Of a DNA stretch of 6,251 nucleotides, positions 1 to 5,428 are shown piece after piece. The stretch is from Candidatus Latescibacterota bacterium (GTDB taxonomy: Bacteria > Latescibacterota > UBA2968 > UBA8231), in assembly GCA_022827165.1 (NCBI GenBank), contig JAJDTN010000446.1:1-6251 (forward strand), written 5' to 3'. Both the position numbers and the translations under genes were made by a program. A model generated the notes under the pieces. The model was not told the origin of the DNA. It did no database searches and was given only the letters and a program-made list of their open reading frames with translations. Every line of letters starts with the position of its first letter. Position 1 is the first letter of the stretch.

Positions 1-350
1 AGGTGTGGGACGCGGACGGTCTGCGCCTGCTCATCGGCACGCCGGGGTCGTACGGCATCCTGCAGACGACGCCGCAGATGATCATGAACGTCCTCGACCA
101 CGGCATGAACGTGCAGGCCGCCATCGAGGCGCCGCGCCTCAAGGCGACACGGACGCACCGGGTCGAAGCCGAGTCGCGGGTGCCCGCGGAGGTGCTCGCC
201 GAGCTGGAGCGCCGCGGCCACGAGATCCACCACCTCGGGGACTGGTCCCCCGGCGTCGGCGGCGGCCAGGGCATCCACATCGATCCCGACTCCGGCGCCT
301 TCATGGGGGGCGCCGACCCGCGCCGGGACGGCTACGCCCTCGGCTGCTGA
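1..350 (+). CDS. Gamma-glutamyltransferase family protein, C-terminal end (5' partial)
   Basis: This is the last 115 or so residues of a gamma-glutamyltranspeptidase-like protein; the catalytic threonine and the large subunit lie off the left edge. The visible part begins with a GTPGS loop (about residues 12-16 of the visible part), the counterpart of the GSPGG segment of the small subunit, followed by TTPQMIMNVLDHGMNVQAAI and EAPR. That order (loop, helix with N-V-L-D-x-G-M, then AIEAPR) is characteristic of the family. The end, GGADPRRDGYALGC, matches the usual G-x-x-DPR-x-DG-x-A-x-G terminus, so the 3' end is intact. Members cleave gamma-glutamyl bonds of glutathione or related compounds, usually in the periplasm or outside the cell; the substrate here cannot be judged. 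Its TGA overlaps the ATG of the methyltransferase by one base (TGATG). Family assignment is secure; exact function is not. Confidence 0.88.
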   Translation, partial: VWDADGLRLLIGTPGSYGILQTTPQMIMNVLDHGMNVQAAIEAPRLKATRTHRVEAESRVPAEVLAELERRGHEIHHLGDWSPGVGGGQGIHIDPDSGAFMGGADPRRDGYALGC

Positions 351-1228
351 TGGCGGGGTTCCACGTCGAGGCCGGCGGCCGCGCCGTCGACGTCTGGTGT
401 GAGGACTGCGTCGCCAACATGGGCCGGCGCCTCGGCGCCGGCAGCGTCGACGTGGTGGTCACCTCGCCCCCCTACAACCTGGGCACCCGCTACGGCGCTT
501 ACGACGATTCCGGATCGCGGCGGGAGTACGTGCGCTGGATGGGGGAGTGGGGGGCGGCGGTGGGCGAGGTCCTGAGCGACGCGGGCTCTCTCTTCCTCAA
601 CATCGGCGGCAAGCCCTCCGACCCCTGGGGCCCCTTCGAGGTCCTCCTCGAGATGCGCCGGCACTTCGAGCTGCAGAACGTCTTCCACTGGGTCAAGTCG
701 ATCGCCATCGAGAAGGAGGACGTGGGCCGCTACCCCGGCATAGAGGGCAACGTCTCCGTGGGCCACTTCAAGCCGATCCAGAGCCGCCGCTACGTCAACG
801 ACTGCCACGAGTACATCTTCCACCTCACCAAGAGAGGCGACGTCCCCATCGACCGGCTGGCGGTGGGCGTCGAGTACCAGGACAAGTCGAACGTGGCGCG
901 CTGGAACAGCGTCGAGGGGGACCTCCGCTGCCGCGGCAACACCTGGTTCGTCCCCTACCGCACCATCCGCAGCCGCGATCAGCAGCGGCCCCACCCGGCC
1001 GCCTTCCCGGTGAAGATCCCGCGCATGTGCGTGCGCCTCCACGGGCTCGATCGGGTGCGCCGGGTGATGGACCCCTTCCTCGGCATCGGCGCCTCGGCGG
1101 TGGCCTGCGTCGAGCTGGGCGTCGACTTCGCCGGCTTCGAGACCGATCCCGAGTACTGCCGCCAGTCGCGCCTGTCGGTGGAGGAAGCCGCCGCCGTCGG
1201 GAACCGCGGCGAGCCCGTACCGGGATGA
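350..1228 (+). CDS. Site-specific DNA methyltransferase, beta class (probable N4-cytosine), orphan
   Basis: A complete 292-residue S-adenosylmethionine-dependent DNA amino-methyltransferase of the N6/N4 type. The catalytic motif IV, TSPPYN, is at residues 38-43. A target-recognition region fills roughly 60-210 and includes GHFKPIQSRRYVNDCHEYIF and the later CRGNTWFVPY. An RPHPAAFP element is at 213-220, and the SAM-binding motif I, DPFLGIG, is at 241-247, followed by GFETDPEYC. Catalytic motif first and SAM motif last is the beta arrangement. An S rather than D before PPY favours N4-cytosine over N6-adenine, though this is not decisive. The frame is open far upstream, but the ATG at 350 gives a TGATG overlap with the preceding gene and starts just before the typical N-terminal strand, so it was chosen. 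The stop overlaps the next ATG (ATGA). No restriction endonuclease is visible beside it, so within this window it is solitary. Target site unknown. Confidence 0.93.
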   Translation: MAGFHVEAGGRAVDVWCEDCVANMGRRLGAGSVDVVVTSPPYNLGTRYGAYDDSGSRREYVRWMGEWGAAVGEVLSDAGSLFLNIGGKPSDPWGPFEVLLEMRRHFELQNVFHWVKSIAIEKEDVGRYPGIEGNVSVGHFKPIQSRRYVNDCHEYIFHLTKRGDVPIDRLAVGVEYQDKSNVARWNSVEGDLRCRGNTWFVPYRTIRSRDQQRPHPAAFPVKIPRMCVRLHGLDRVRRVMDPFLGIGASAVACVELGVDFAGFETDPEYCRQSRLSVEEAAAVGNRGEPVPG

Positions 1229-2352
1229 GCGGCTCGGGCCGGGTGCTGCTCGTTGGGGGGTTCGCCCCCGGGCAGTCCCTGTGGAGCATCCACCAGGGGT
1301 TCGAGGCCGCCGGCCTTCGGGTGGTCTACGCGCCCAGCCGGGGCTGCATCGAGGCCCACCGGGAGCGGGATGTCCTGCTCGCCGCGGAGGAGGCGGACCG
1401 CATCCCGGCGCCGGAGCGCTGGGACCTGCGCTACGAGGACGCCACCGCCTTCGAGGAGGGGCTGGCCGGGCTCGTGGAGGAGCACCGGCCGGAGCTGCTG
1501 CTGTGGTGGTTCAGCAAGGACGACTGCCCCCCGGGGCTGGTCGCCTCCCTGCGGCGGCGGTTCCCCTGGCTGAAGACGGTGACCCACACCCAGGACGACC
1601 CCTGGGACGCGATCCGCCATCCCGAGTACTCCCGCGAGTTCGAGTTCGTCGTCACCTGCTGCAAGGAGAGCGTCGACGTCTACCGCGAGAGGGGGATCCG
1701 GGCCATCGTCCTCTACCCGCCGCCGGCGCGGCAGTTGCACGCCGTGGCCGAGGCCGCCCCCCACGAGGCGTGCGACTTCTCGGTCACCATCCTCTCCATC
1801 TATGCCCGCGGCGACAGCGACGGAGAGGCGTACCTGACCTCGCCGGACCCGGTGGAGCGGATCACCCATCCCATCGGCTTTCCCGAACAGCGGGTCCTGC
1901 GCCAGGACGTGGTCGCCACGGTGGCGGCCCTCGGCCGCACCCACGTCTACGGCGGCCTCGGCTTCGGCACCTTCGCCGGCATCCCGCGCTCGTGCTACCG
2001 CGGGTTCCGCACCTACCGCGAGCTGCCGGGGGTCTACCGGGCGGCGAAGATCAACGTCAACCAGCACAACTCGCCCCGCTCCCGCGGCTACCTGAACCAG
2101 CGCGACACGGCGATCACCGGCTCCGGCGGCTTCATGCTCACCGACTACGTGGAGGGGATGGAGGAGGAGTTCGACATCGGCCGCGAGATCGACACCTGGG
2201 AGACGGTGGAGGAGCTGCGCGACAAGGCCGCCTGGTGGCTGCGTCACGACGACCGGCGGGAAGAGGCGGGCCGGGCCGCCCGGCGCCGGATCCTCGGCCG
2301 CTACGGAAACGACGCCTACGTGCGGCGGTTGCTGGAGTTCGTGCGGAGTTAG
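1225..2352 (+). CDS. CgeB-like glycosyltransferase family protein
   Basis: A complete 375-residue protein that looks like a GT-B glycosyltransferase of the CgeB / Glyco_trans_1_2 group. The N-terminus has a short hydrophobic strand and glycine turn (RVLLVGGF, residues 6-13) followed by a helix (SIHQGFEAAGLRVVYAPS), the first Rossmann-like unit. THTQDDPWD at 120-128 sits where related proteins have a conserved acidic segment after the first domain's strands. The C-terminal domain carries the group's signature: INVNQHNSPRSRGYLNQRD, then AITGSGGFMLTDYVEGMEEEF (about 296-316), then a helical tail ending in the Y-x-x-R-x-x-x-L region. This matches the usual 'E-A-x-A-x-G-x-x-L-L-T-D ... EE-x-F' nucleotide-sugar site. 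No signal peptide or membrane helix is visible, so it is probably cytoplasmic. It starts in a four-base ATGA overlap with the methyltransferase and is probably cotranslated. Donor and acceptor are unknown; relatives act on spore coats, surface glycans or unassigned substrates. Confidence 0.8.
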   Translation: MSGSGRVLLVGGFAPGQSLWSIHQGFEAAGLRVVYAPSRGCIEAHRERDVLLAAEEADRIPAPERWDLRYEDATAFEEGLAGLVEEHRPELLLWWFSKDDCPPGLVASLRRRFPWLKTVTHTQDDPWDAIRHPEYSREFEFVVTCCKESVDVYRERGIRAIVLYPPPARQLHAVAEAAPHEACDFSVTILSIYARGDSDGEAYLTSPDPVERITHPIGFPEQRVLRQDVVATVAALGRTHVYGGLGFGTFAGIPRSCYRGFRTYRELPGVYRAAKINVNQHNSPRSRGYLNQRDTAITGSGGFMLTDYVEGMEEEFDIGREIDTWETVEELRDKAAWWLRHDDRREEAGRAARRRILGRYGNDAYVRRLLEFVRS

Positions 2353-2394
2353 CGGCCCATGCCGGACCGCGCCGGGATCAGCCGAGGCCGGGGA

Positions 2395-3444
2395 TCACCA
2401 GGTGTCGATGACGGTGAAGCCGACCGTGCCGAAGCCGGTCATCTCCGCCAGCACGCTGCCGGCCGCGTCGACGCTCACCGTGGAGCTCACCAGCCGCCGC
2501 GGCTCGAGCCGGCCCGAGGCGACCAGGGCCAGCAGGCCGGGGTAGCCGGTGGTGGGACACCCGAGGCTGGTGACGAAGCTGATCTCGTTGCGGATCATGT
2601 CGTCCACGGGCAGGGCCATGTGGCCCTCCTGCGCTTCCTCCTCCGGCGTCGACATGCCGATCTGCAGGTGACGGGCGCCTTTGCGCAGGCTGGCCAGACC
2701 GGGGAGGGCGGTCTTCGACGAGCCGAGGGCGTCGAGGCTGAGGTCGGCGCCGCCGCCGCAGAGATCGCGCACGGCCTCGGCGGCGTCGCAGTGGCGGGCG
2801 TCGACACCGGCGACGGCTCCTTCCTCGCGGGCGCGGGCGAGCTTGGCTTCGTCGATGTCCACGGCGATCACGCGGGCCCCCAGGGCGGAGGCGATCTGCA
2901 CCGCCGAGAGCCCGATGCCGCCGGCCCCGAAGACCGCCACCCACTCGCCGGGGGACAGCCGGGCGCGGTCGACCAGGCCGTGCCAGGCGGTCATGTAGCG
3001 GCATCCGAGGGCCGCGGCGCTGAGGAAGTCCACCTCCTCGGGCAGGCGCACGAGGTTGGCCTCGGCCGCCGGCACGCGCACATAGCGGCCGTAGCCGCCG
3101 TCGAAGGTGATGCCGATGACGCCGTTGGCCTTGCAGATGTTGGAGCGGCCGCCGAAGCAGTGCTCGCAGTGACCGCAGGCCATGTGGAAGGGCAGGGTCA
3201 CGCGGTCGCCGGCGCCGAAGGAGCGGACCCCGGCGCCGACCTCCTCCACGACGCCGCCGAGCTCGTGGCCCAGCACCCTGGGCGGTTCCACCGAGGGCCA
3301 GTCGCCGCGCCAGGCGTGCCAGTCGCTGCGGCAGATTCCGCAGGCCTCGACGCGGACCACGGCGGACTCGGGCGTCGCCTCGGGTTGGGGCAGCTCCCGC
3401 ACCCGCAGTGGCGCACCGAACTCGGTCAGGACCGCGGCTCTCAT
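2395..3444 (-). CDS. Zinc-dependent alcohol dehydrogenase (MDR family)
   Basis: A complete 349-residue medium-chain dehydrogenase that oxidises an alcohol to an aldehyde or ketone, or runs in reverse, in the cytoplasm. Catalytic zinc ligands are present: Cys38 in CGICRSD, His60-Glu61 in LGHELGG, and Cys148 in ALGCRYMTAWH. The structural zinc lobe is intact with Cys90, 93, 96 and 104. The cofactor loop GAGGIG is at 173-178, and an aspartate (Asp196, in VIAVDID) ends the next strand, which favours NAD over NADP. Length is normal for the family. An in-frame TTG lies nine bases upstream (3453), preceded closely by a stop; the ATG at 3444 is preferred because MRAAVLTEFGAPL is the standard family N-terminus. 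There is no good Shine-Dalgarno before it. It faces the symporter gene across a shared control region and converges on the glycosyltransferase with a 42-base gap (2353-2394) that holds no clear terminator. Substrate cannot be assigned. Confidence 0.93.
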   Translation of the reverse strand: MRAAVLTEFGAPLRVRELPQPEATPESAVVRVEACGICRSDWHAWRGDWPSVEPPRVLGHELGGVVEEVGAGVRSFGAGDRVTLPFHMACGHCEHCFGGRSNICKANGVIGITFDGGYGRYVRVPAAEANLVRLPEEVDFLSAAALGCRYMTAWHGLVDRARLSPGEWVAVFGAGGIGLSAVQIASALGARVIAVDIDEAKLARAREEGAVAGVDARHCDAAEAVRDLCGGGADLSLDALGSSKTALPGLASLRKGARHLQIGMSTPEEEAQEGHMALPVDDMIRNEISFVTSLGCPTTGYPGLLALVASGRLEPRRLVSSTVSVDAAGSVLAEMTGFGTVGFTVIDTW

Positions 3445-3471
3445 GGCGCCCAAGGGTACCGGTCATGCATG

Positions 3472-3489
3472 CCGGGGACAACATCCCGG
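3472..3489. repeat. Quasi-palindrome with repeated core, copy 1 (candidate operator)
   Basis: CCGG, ten bases, CCGG, containing the core GGGACAACATCC at 3475-3486. The core recurs exactly 50 bases to the right. The arms GGGA and TCCC flank a CAACA spacer, so the site has partial dyad symmetry. It overlaps the putative -35 of the minus-strand dehydrogenase promoter. Binding by a regulator is inference. Confidence 0.4.
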
Positions 3490-3522
3490 GCGGCGTCACC
3501 GTCGCCATCCCGCCCTCCCGGT

Positions 3523-3538
3523 CCGGGACAACATCCGG
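3523..3538. repeat. Quasi-palindrome with repeated core, copy 2 (candidate operator)
   Basis: CCGG, eight bases, CCGG, with the same GGGACAACATCC core at 3525-3536. The 50-base offset from copy 1 is close to five helical turns, which would put both sites on the same DNA face. This fits, but does not prove, cooperative binding. Confidence 0.4.
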
Positions 3539-3552
3539 CGAGCCGTGAGGGG

Positions 3553-3574
3553 CCCGCCGGACCGGAGCGGCGGG
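3553..3574. repeat. Inverted repeat / hairpin upstream of symporter gene
   Basis: CCCGCCG (3553-3559) and CGGCGGG (3568-3574) are perfect inverted complements around an eight-base loop, giving a 7-bp all-GC stem. It lies about 50 bases before the symporter start, so it could fold in the symporter leader. No T-run follows it, so it is not a standard terminator. In such GC-rich DNA some hairpins arise by chance. Confidence 0.35.
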
Positions 3575-3598
3575 ATCCTCGCCGTGGGGCGGTCGGGT

Positions 3599-3608
3599 GG
3601 TCCGGACC
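3599..3608. repeat. Perfect 10-bp palindrome GGTCCGGACC beside the symporter RBS
   Basis: GGTCCGGACC is its own reverse complement and ends four bases before the Shine-Dalgarno of the symporter gene. It could be an operator half of a regulator site or simply chance. Confidence 0.3.
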
Positions 3609-3611
3609 CGT

Positions 3612-3619
3612 GAAGGAAG
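3612..3619 (+). promoter_or_regulatory. Ribosome binding site of the symporter gene
   Basis: GAAGGAAG resembles the Shine-Dalgarno consensus and sits about six bases before the ATG at 3624. It supports that start over the in-frame GTG at 3597. It is the clearest ribosome site in the window. Confidence 0.7.
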
Positions 3620-3623
3620 CCGC

Positions 3624-5333
3624 ATGACCTCCCTCGACTGGATCGTCGTCGCCGTCCTCAACGGCGGCATCGTCCTCTACAGCCTGATCAGCTTCCGCCA
3701 CAAGGGCGAGAGCTTCGACTGGTACCTGGCGGCCAAGTCGATGCCCTGGTGGGTGATCGGCCTCTCCGCCTTCGGCACCGCCGTCGACAGCGGCGACTAC
3801 GTCGGCATCGTCGGCGGCTCGTACACCCTCGGGCTGTCGCAGCTGTCGCAGTGGTGGCTGGGCATCGCCGTGGGCTGGATGGTCCTGGGCTTCTTCGTCA
3901 TCGTGCCCATGTACCGCTCCGGCGTGTTCACCAACGCCGAGTGGCTGGAGTTCCGCTTCGGACCGGCGGCGCGGGTCATGGCGGTGCTGATCAACGTGCA
4001 GTCCCGCACCAACGTCCTCGGCAACATCTACTACTCCATGTTCCTCGTCCTCAACGTCGTCGCCGGTCTGTCGCCGGGGACCTGCTGGCTCGTCGTCGCG
4101 GCGGTGGCGTCGACCTCGGCCCTCTACCTCGTCCGCGGCGGCCTGCGCGCCGGCGTCCTCACCGACGCCCTGCAGAGCCTGACCATGATCGTCGCCTCCT
4201 TCGTCCTGTGGGGGTTCGTCTACTCCGCCATGGGCGGCTGGGACGGCGTCGCCATGCGCCTGGAGGCGGTGGAGAGCGGGCTCTCGGACCGTCTGCTGCA
4301 CGTGGGCGGCTACGGTCCCGAGGGCGTGCCGCCCATCCTCGTCGTCTTCGGCTTCCTCGTGGTGCTCACCACGTACGTCCTCATCAACCAGTACGAGGCG
4401 ATCCGCTTCCTCGGGGCGCGTTCGGAGTGGGACTTCAAGATGGCCGTCGTCGTCGCCAGTCTGGCCACCGCCGTCTGCCTGTTCTTCAACGTCACCCTCG
4501 GGCCGATGGCACGGGCCGAGTTCCCGGGCCTGCACGTCGTCGACGAGGCCTATCCGCGCATGATCGTCGAGTACCTGCCCGCCGGTCTGGTGGGCCTCGT
4601 CGTGGCGGGCCTGGTGGCCGCCGCCTACTCGACCTTCGACTCCATCGGCATCGGCATCTCCTCCCTCTTCGTGCGCGACATCTACGCCCGCTTCCTGGTG
4701 CGGCGGGGCAGCGACGCCCACTACACGAAGGTGGGGCGCATCTCCGTGCCCTTCATCCTCGCCTTGGGGTTCGCCTACGTCCCCTTCCTCGAGGGGGGTA
4801 TGCTGCTGTTCTACCTGCGTCTCGCCGGCGCCATCGCCGTGCCGCTGATGACGGTGATCCTCATGGGCGTCTTCACCAGGGTCCACCGGGAGACGGGGAT
4901 CGTCGGTCTGGCGGTCGGTCTGACTTACGGCGCCTCGGCGATCCTCGGAGAGGCCCGCGGCTGGCCTCTGCCGGTGTGGTACACCGACCTGTGGTGGGCC
5001 TACCTGTGGAACCTGGTGCTGCCGGCGGTCAGCATGTGGATCGTGTCGAAGGGGATCGATGTCCGCCGGGGCCGGCTGACGCGGGAGGAACTGCGGGGGC
5101 TGGTCTGGTCGCGGGCGGACGACGATCCGGCCGGGCTGAGAGAGTCGATGGCCGGGCGCCTTGCACGGCTCGAGGGGACCTGGCTGCACCGGACCCTGGC
5201 CCGGGCGCCGGTGCGCCCCCGCTTCCCTTTCAGCGTGGGTCCCGCCGGGCCGGTGTGGTATCGCCGGCCGGGGCTGTGGGCCGGCGCCTATCTCGCCGTG
5301 GCCGTCTACCTGCTGTTCGTCGTCCTCTGGTAG
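3624..5333 (+). CDS. Sodium:solute symporter (SSS family), inner-membrane transporter
   Basis: A complete 569-residue polytopic membrane protein that probably drives uptake of an organic solute with a sodium gradient. Hydrophobic segments are seen near residues 4-22, 40-70 (with a polar break at TAVDSGDYVG), 77-98, 114-140, 150-168, 180-202, 238-255, 271-290, 319-345, 373-390, 393-417, 426-442, 457-477 and 550-569. The most telling segment is AAAYSTFDSIGIGISSLFVRDIY (about 332-354), the conserved helix that carries the serines of the Na2 site in the family, followed by the usual basic loop and a VGRISVPF helix start. A charged soluble stretch at about 480-548 precedes a last helix at the very C-terminus. 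Start chosen from the good GAAGGAAG site and because TSLDWIVVAVL begins the first helix. The solute cannot be read from sequence. The divergently placed alcohol dehydrogenase suggests, weakly, an alcohol, polyol or sugar-like substrate. Confidence 0.92.
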   Translation: MTSLDWIVVAVLNGGIVLYSLISFRHKGESFDWYLAAKSMPWWVIGLSAFGTAVDSGDYVGIVGGSYTLGLSQLSQWWLGIAVGWMVLGFFVIVPMYRSGVFTNAEWLEFRFGPAARVMAVLINVQSRTNVLGNIYYSMFLVLNVVAGLSPGTCWLVVAAVASTSALYLVRGGLRAGVLTDALQSLTMIVASFVLWGFVYSAMGGWDGVAMRLEAVESGLSDRLLHVGGYGPEGVPPILVVFGFLVVLTTYVLINQYEAIRFLGARSEWDFKMAVVVASLATAVCLFFNVTLGPMARAEFPGLHVVDEAYPRMIVEYLPAGLVGLVVAGLVAAAYSTFDSIGIGISSLFVRDIYARFLVRRGSDAHYTKVGRISVPFILALGFAYVPFLEGGMLLFYLRLAGAIAVPLMTVILMGVFTRVHRETGIVGLAVGLTYGASAILGEARGWPLPVWYTDLWWAYLWNLVLPAVSMWIVSKGIDVRRGRLTREELRGLVWSRADDDPAGLRESMAGRLARLEGTWLHRTLARAPVRPRFPFSVGPAGPVWYRRPGLWAGAYLAVAVYLLFVVLW

Positions 5334-5344
5334 GGAAGGGCGCC

Positions 5345-5361
5345 GGGAGTCCGCGGCTCCT
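5345..5361 (+). terminator. Possible weak hairpin terminator after the symporter gene
   Basis: GGAGTC and GGCTCC (5346-5351 and 5355-5360) can pair around a CGC loop, with one G-U pair in the stem and a further G-U pair possible at its base (5345 with 5361). It begins about a dozen bases after the symporter stop. Only two T residues follow, so a classical intrinsic terminator is not shown. Confidence 0.25.
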
Positions 5362-5427
5362 TCAGCCGAAGGAGTGGGCGGCCAGGCGCCCGTCGTCGAG
5401 CACGCAGATCAGGTGGCTCCCGGCGTC
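5362..5427 (-). pseudogene. Displaced duplicate 3' tail of the propeller-protein gene
   Basis: On the minus strand this stretch reads as 21 residues plus TGA, ending HLICVLDDGRLAAHSFG. The adjacent intact gene ends HLVCVLDDGRLAAHSFG. Over 22 codons about 57 of 66 bases agree by hand count. The last 55 bases differ at five sites; four of these are silent and one is Ile/Val. The copy begins one base after the intact gene's stop and is in a different frame (offset 67 bases), so it cannot be translated as an extension. It has no start codon or ribosome site of its own. It looks like the end of a diverged paralogue or allele left behind by recombination; a strain-variant assembly artefact is the main alternative. 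Confidence 0.7.
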
Positions 5428-5428
5428 T

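Larger units (their letters stand above)
3445..3623. promoter_or_regulatory. Divergent intergenic region with probable promoters for dehydrogenase and symporter
   Basis: These 179 bases separate two divergently transcribed genes and must hold both start regions. They contain two copies of GGGACAACATCC, a 7-bp hairpin and a 10-bp palindrome (listed separately). On the minus strand a possible promoter reads TTGTCC, 17 bases, TACCCT (3481 down to 3453). It matches the -35 consensus at four of six positions and the -10 at only three, so it is weak. If used, transcription would begin within a few bases of the dehydrogenase ATG. No convincing plus-strand promoter was found by eye. The regulatory role is inferred from gene layout. 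Confidence 0.5.

Noticed and set aside
5..349. N-terminal extension of the methyltransferase frame upstream of 350
   Set aside because: The upstream translation is Arg/Pro/His-rich and lies over the well-supported gamma-glutamyltransferase end; the ATG at 350 fits the family start.
979..2247. Long minus-strand frame opposite the methylase and glycosyltransferase
   Set aside because: It crosses two genes with recognisable motifs on the plus strand and shows no motif itself; long antisense frames are expected at this GC content.
2353..2394. Possible bidirectional terminator between glycosyltransferase and dehydrogenase genes
   Set aside because: Only short CCGG/CGGCC pairings with long loops were found and there is no T-run on either strand.
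2359..3627. Long plus-strand frame opposite the alcohol dehydrogenase
   Set aside because: The minus strand carries a complete zinc dehydrogenase with all ligands, whereas this frame is low-complexity Gly/Ala/Asp-rich sequence.
3441..5189. Very long minus-strand open frame antisense to the symporter
   Set aside because: Its composition is dominated by Asp, Glu, His, Arg, Gly and Ala without any domain, as expected from the reverse of a GC-rich membrane-protein gene. The plus-strand frame has clear SSS motifs.
5341..5425. Nine-base inverted repeat (CGCCGGGAG at 5341-5349, CTCCCGGCG at 5417-5425) around the displaced tail
   Set aside because: It might suggest a tiny mobile unit, but it is short, made of common GC-rich words, has no target-site duplication and only loosely brackets the duplicated tail.
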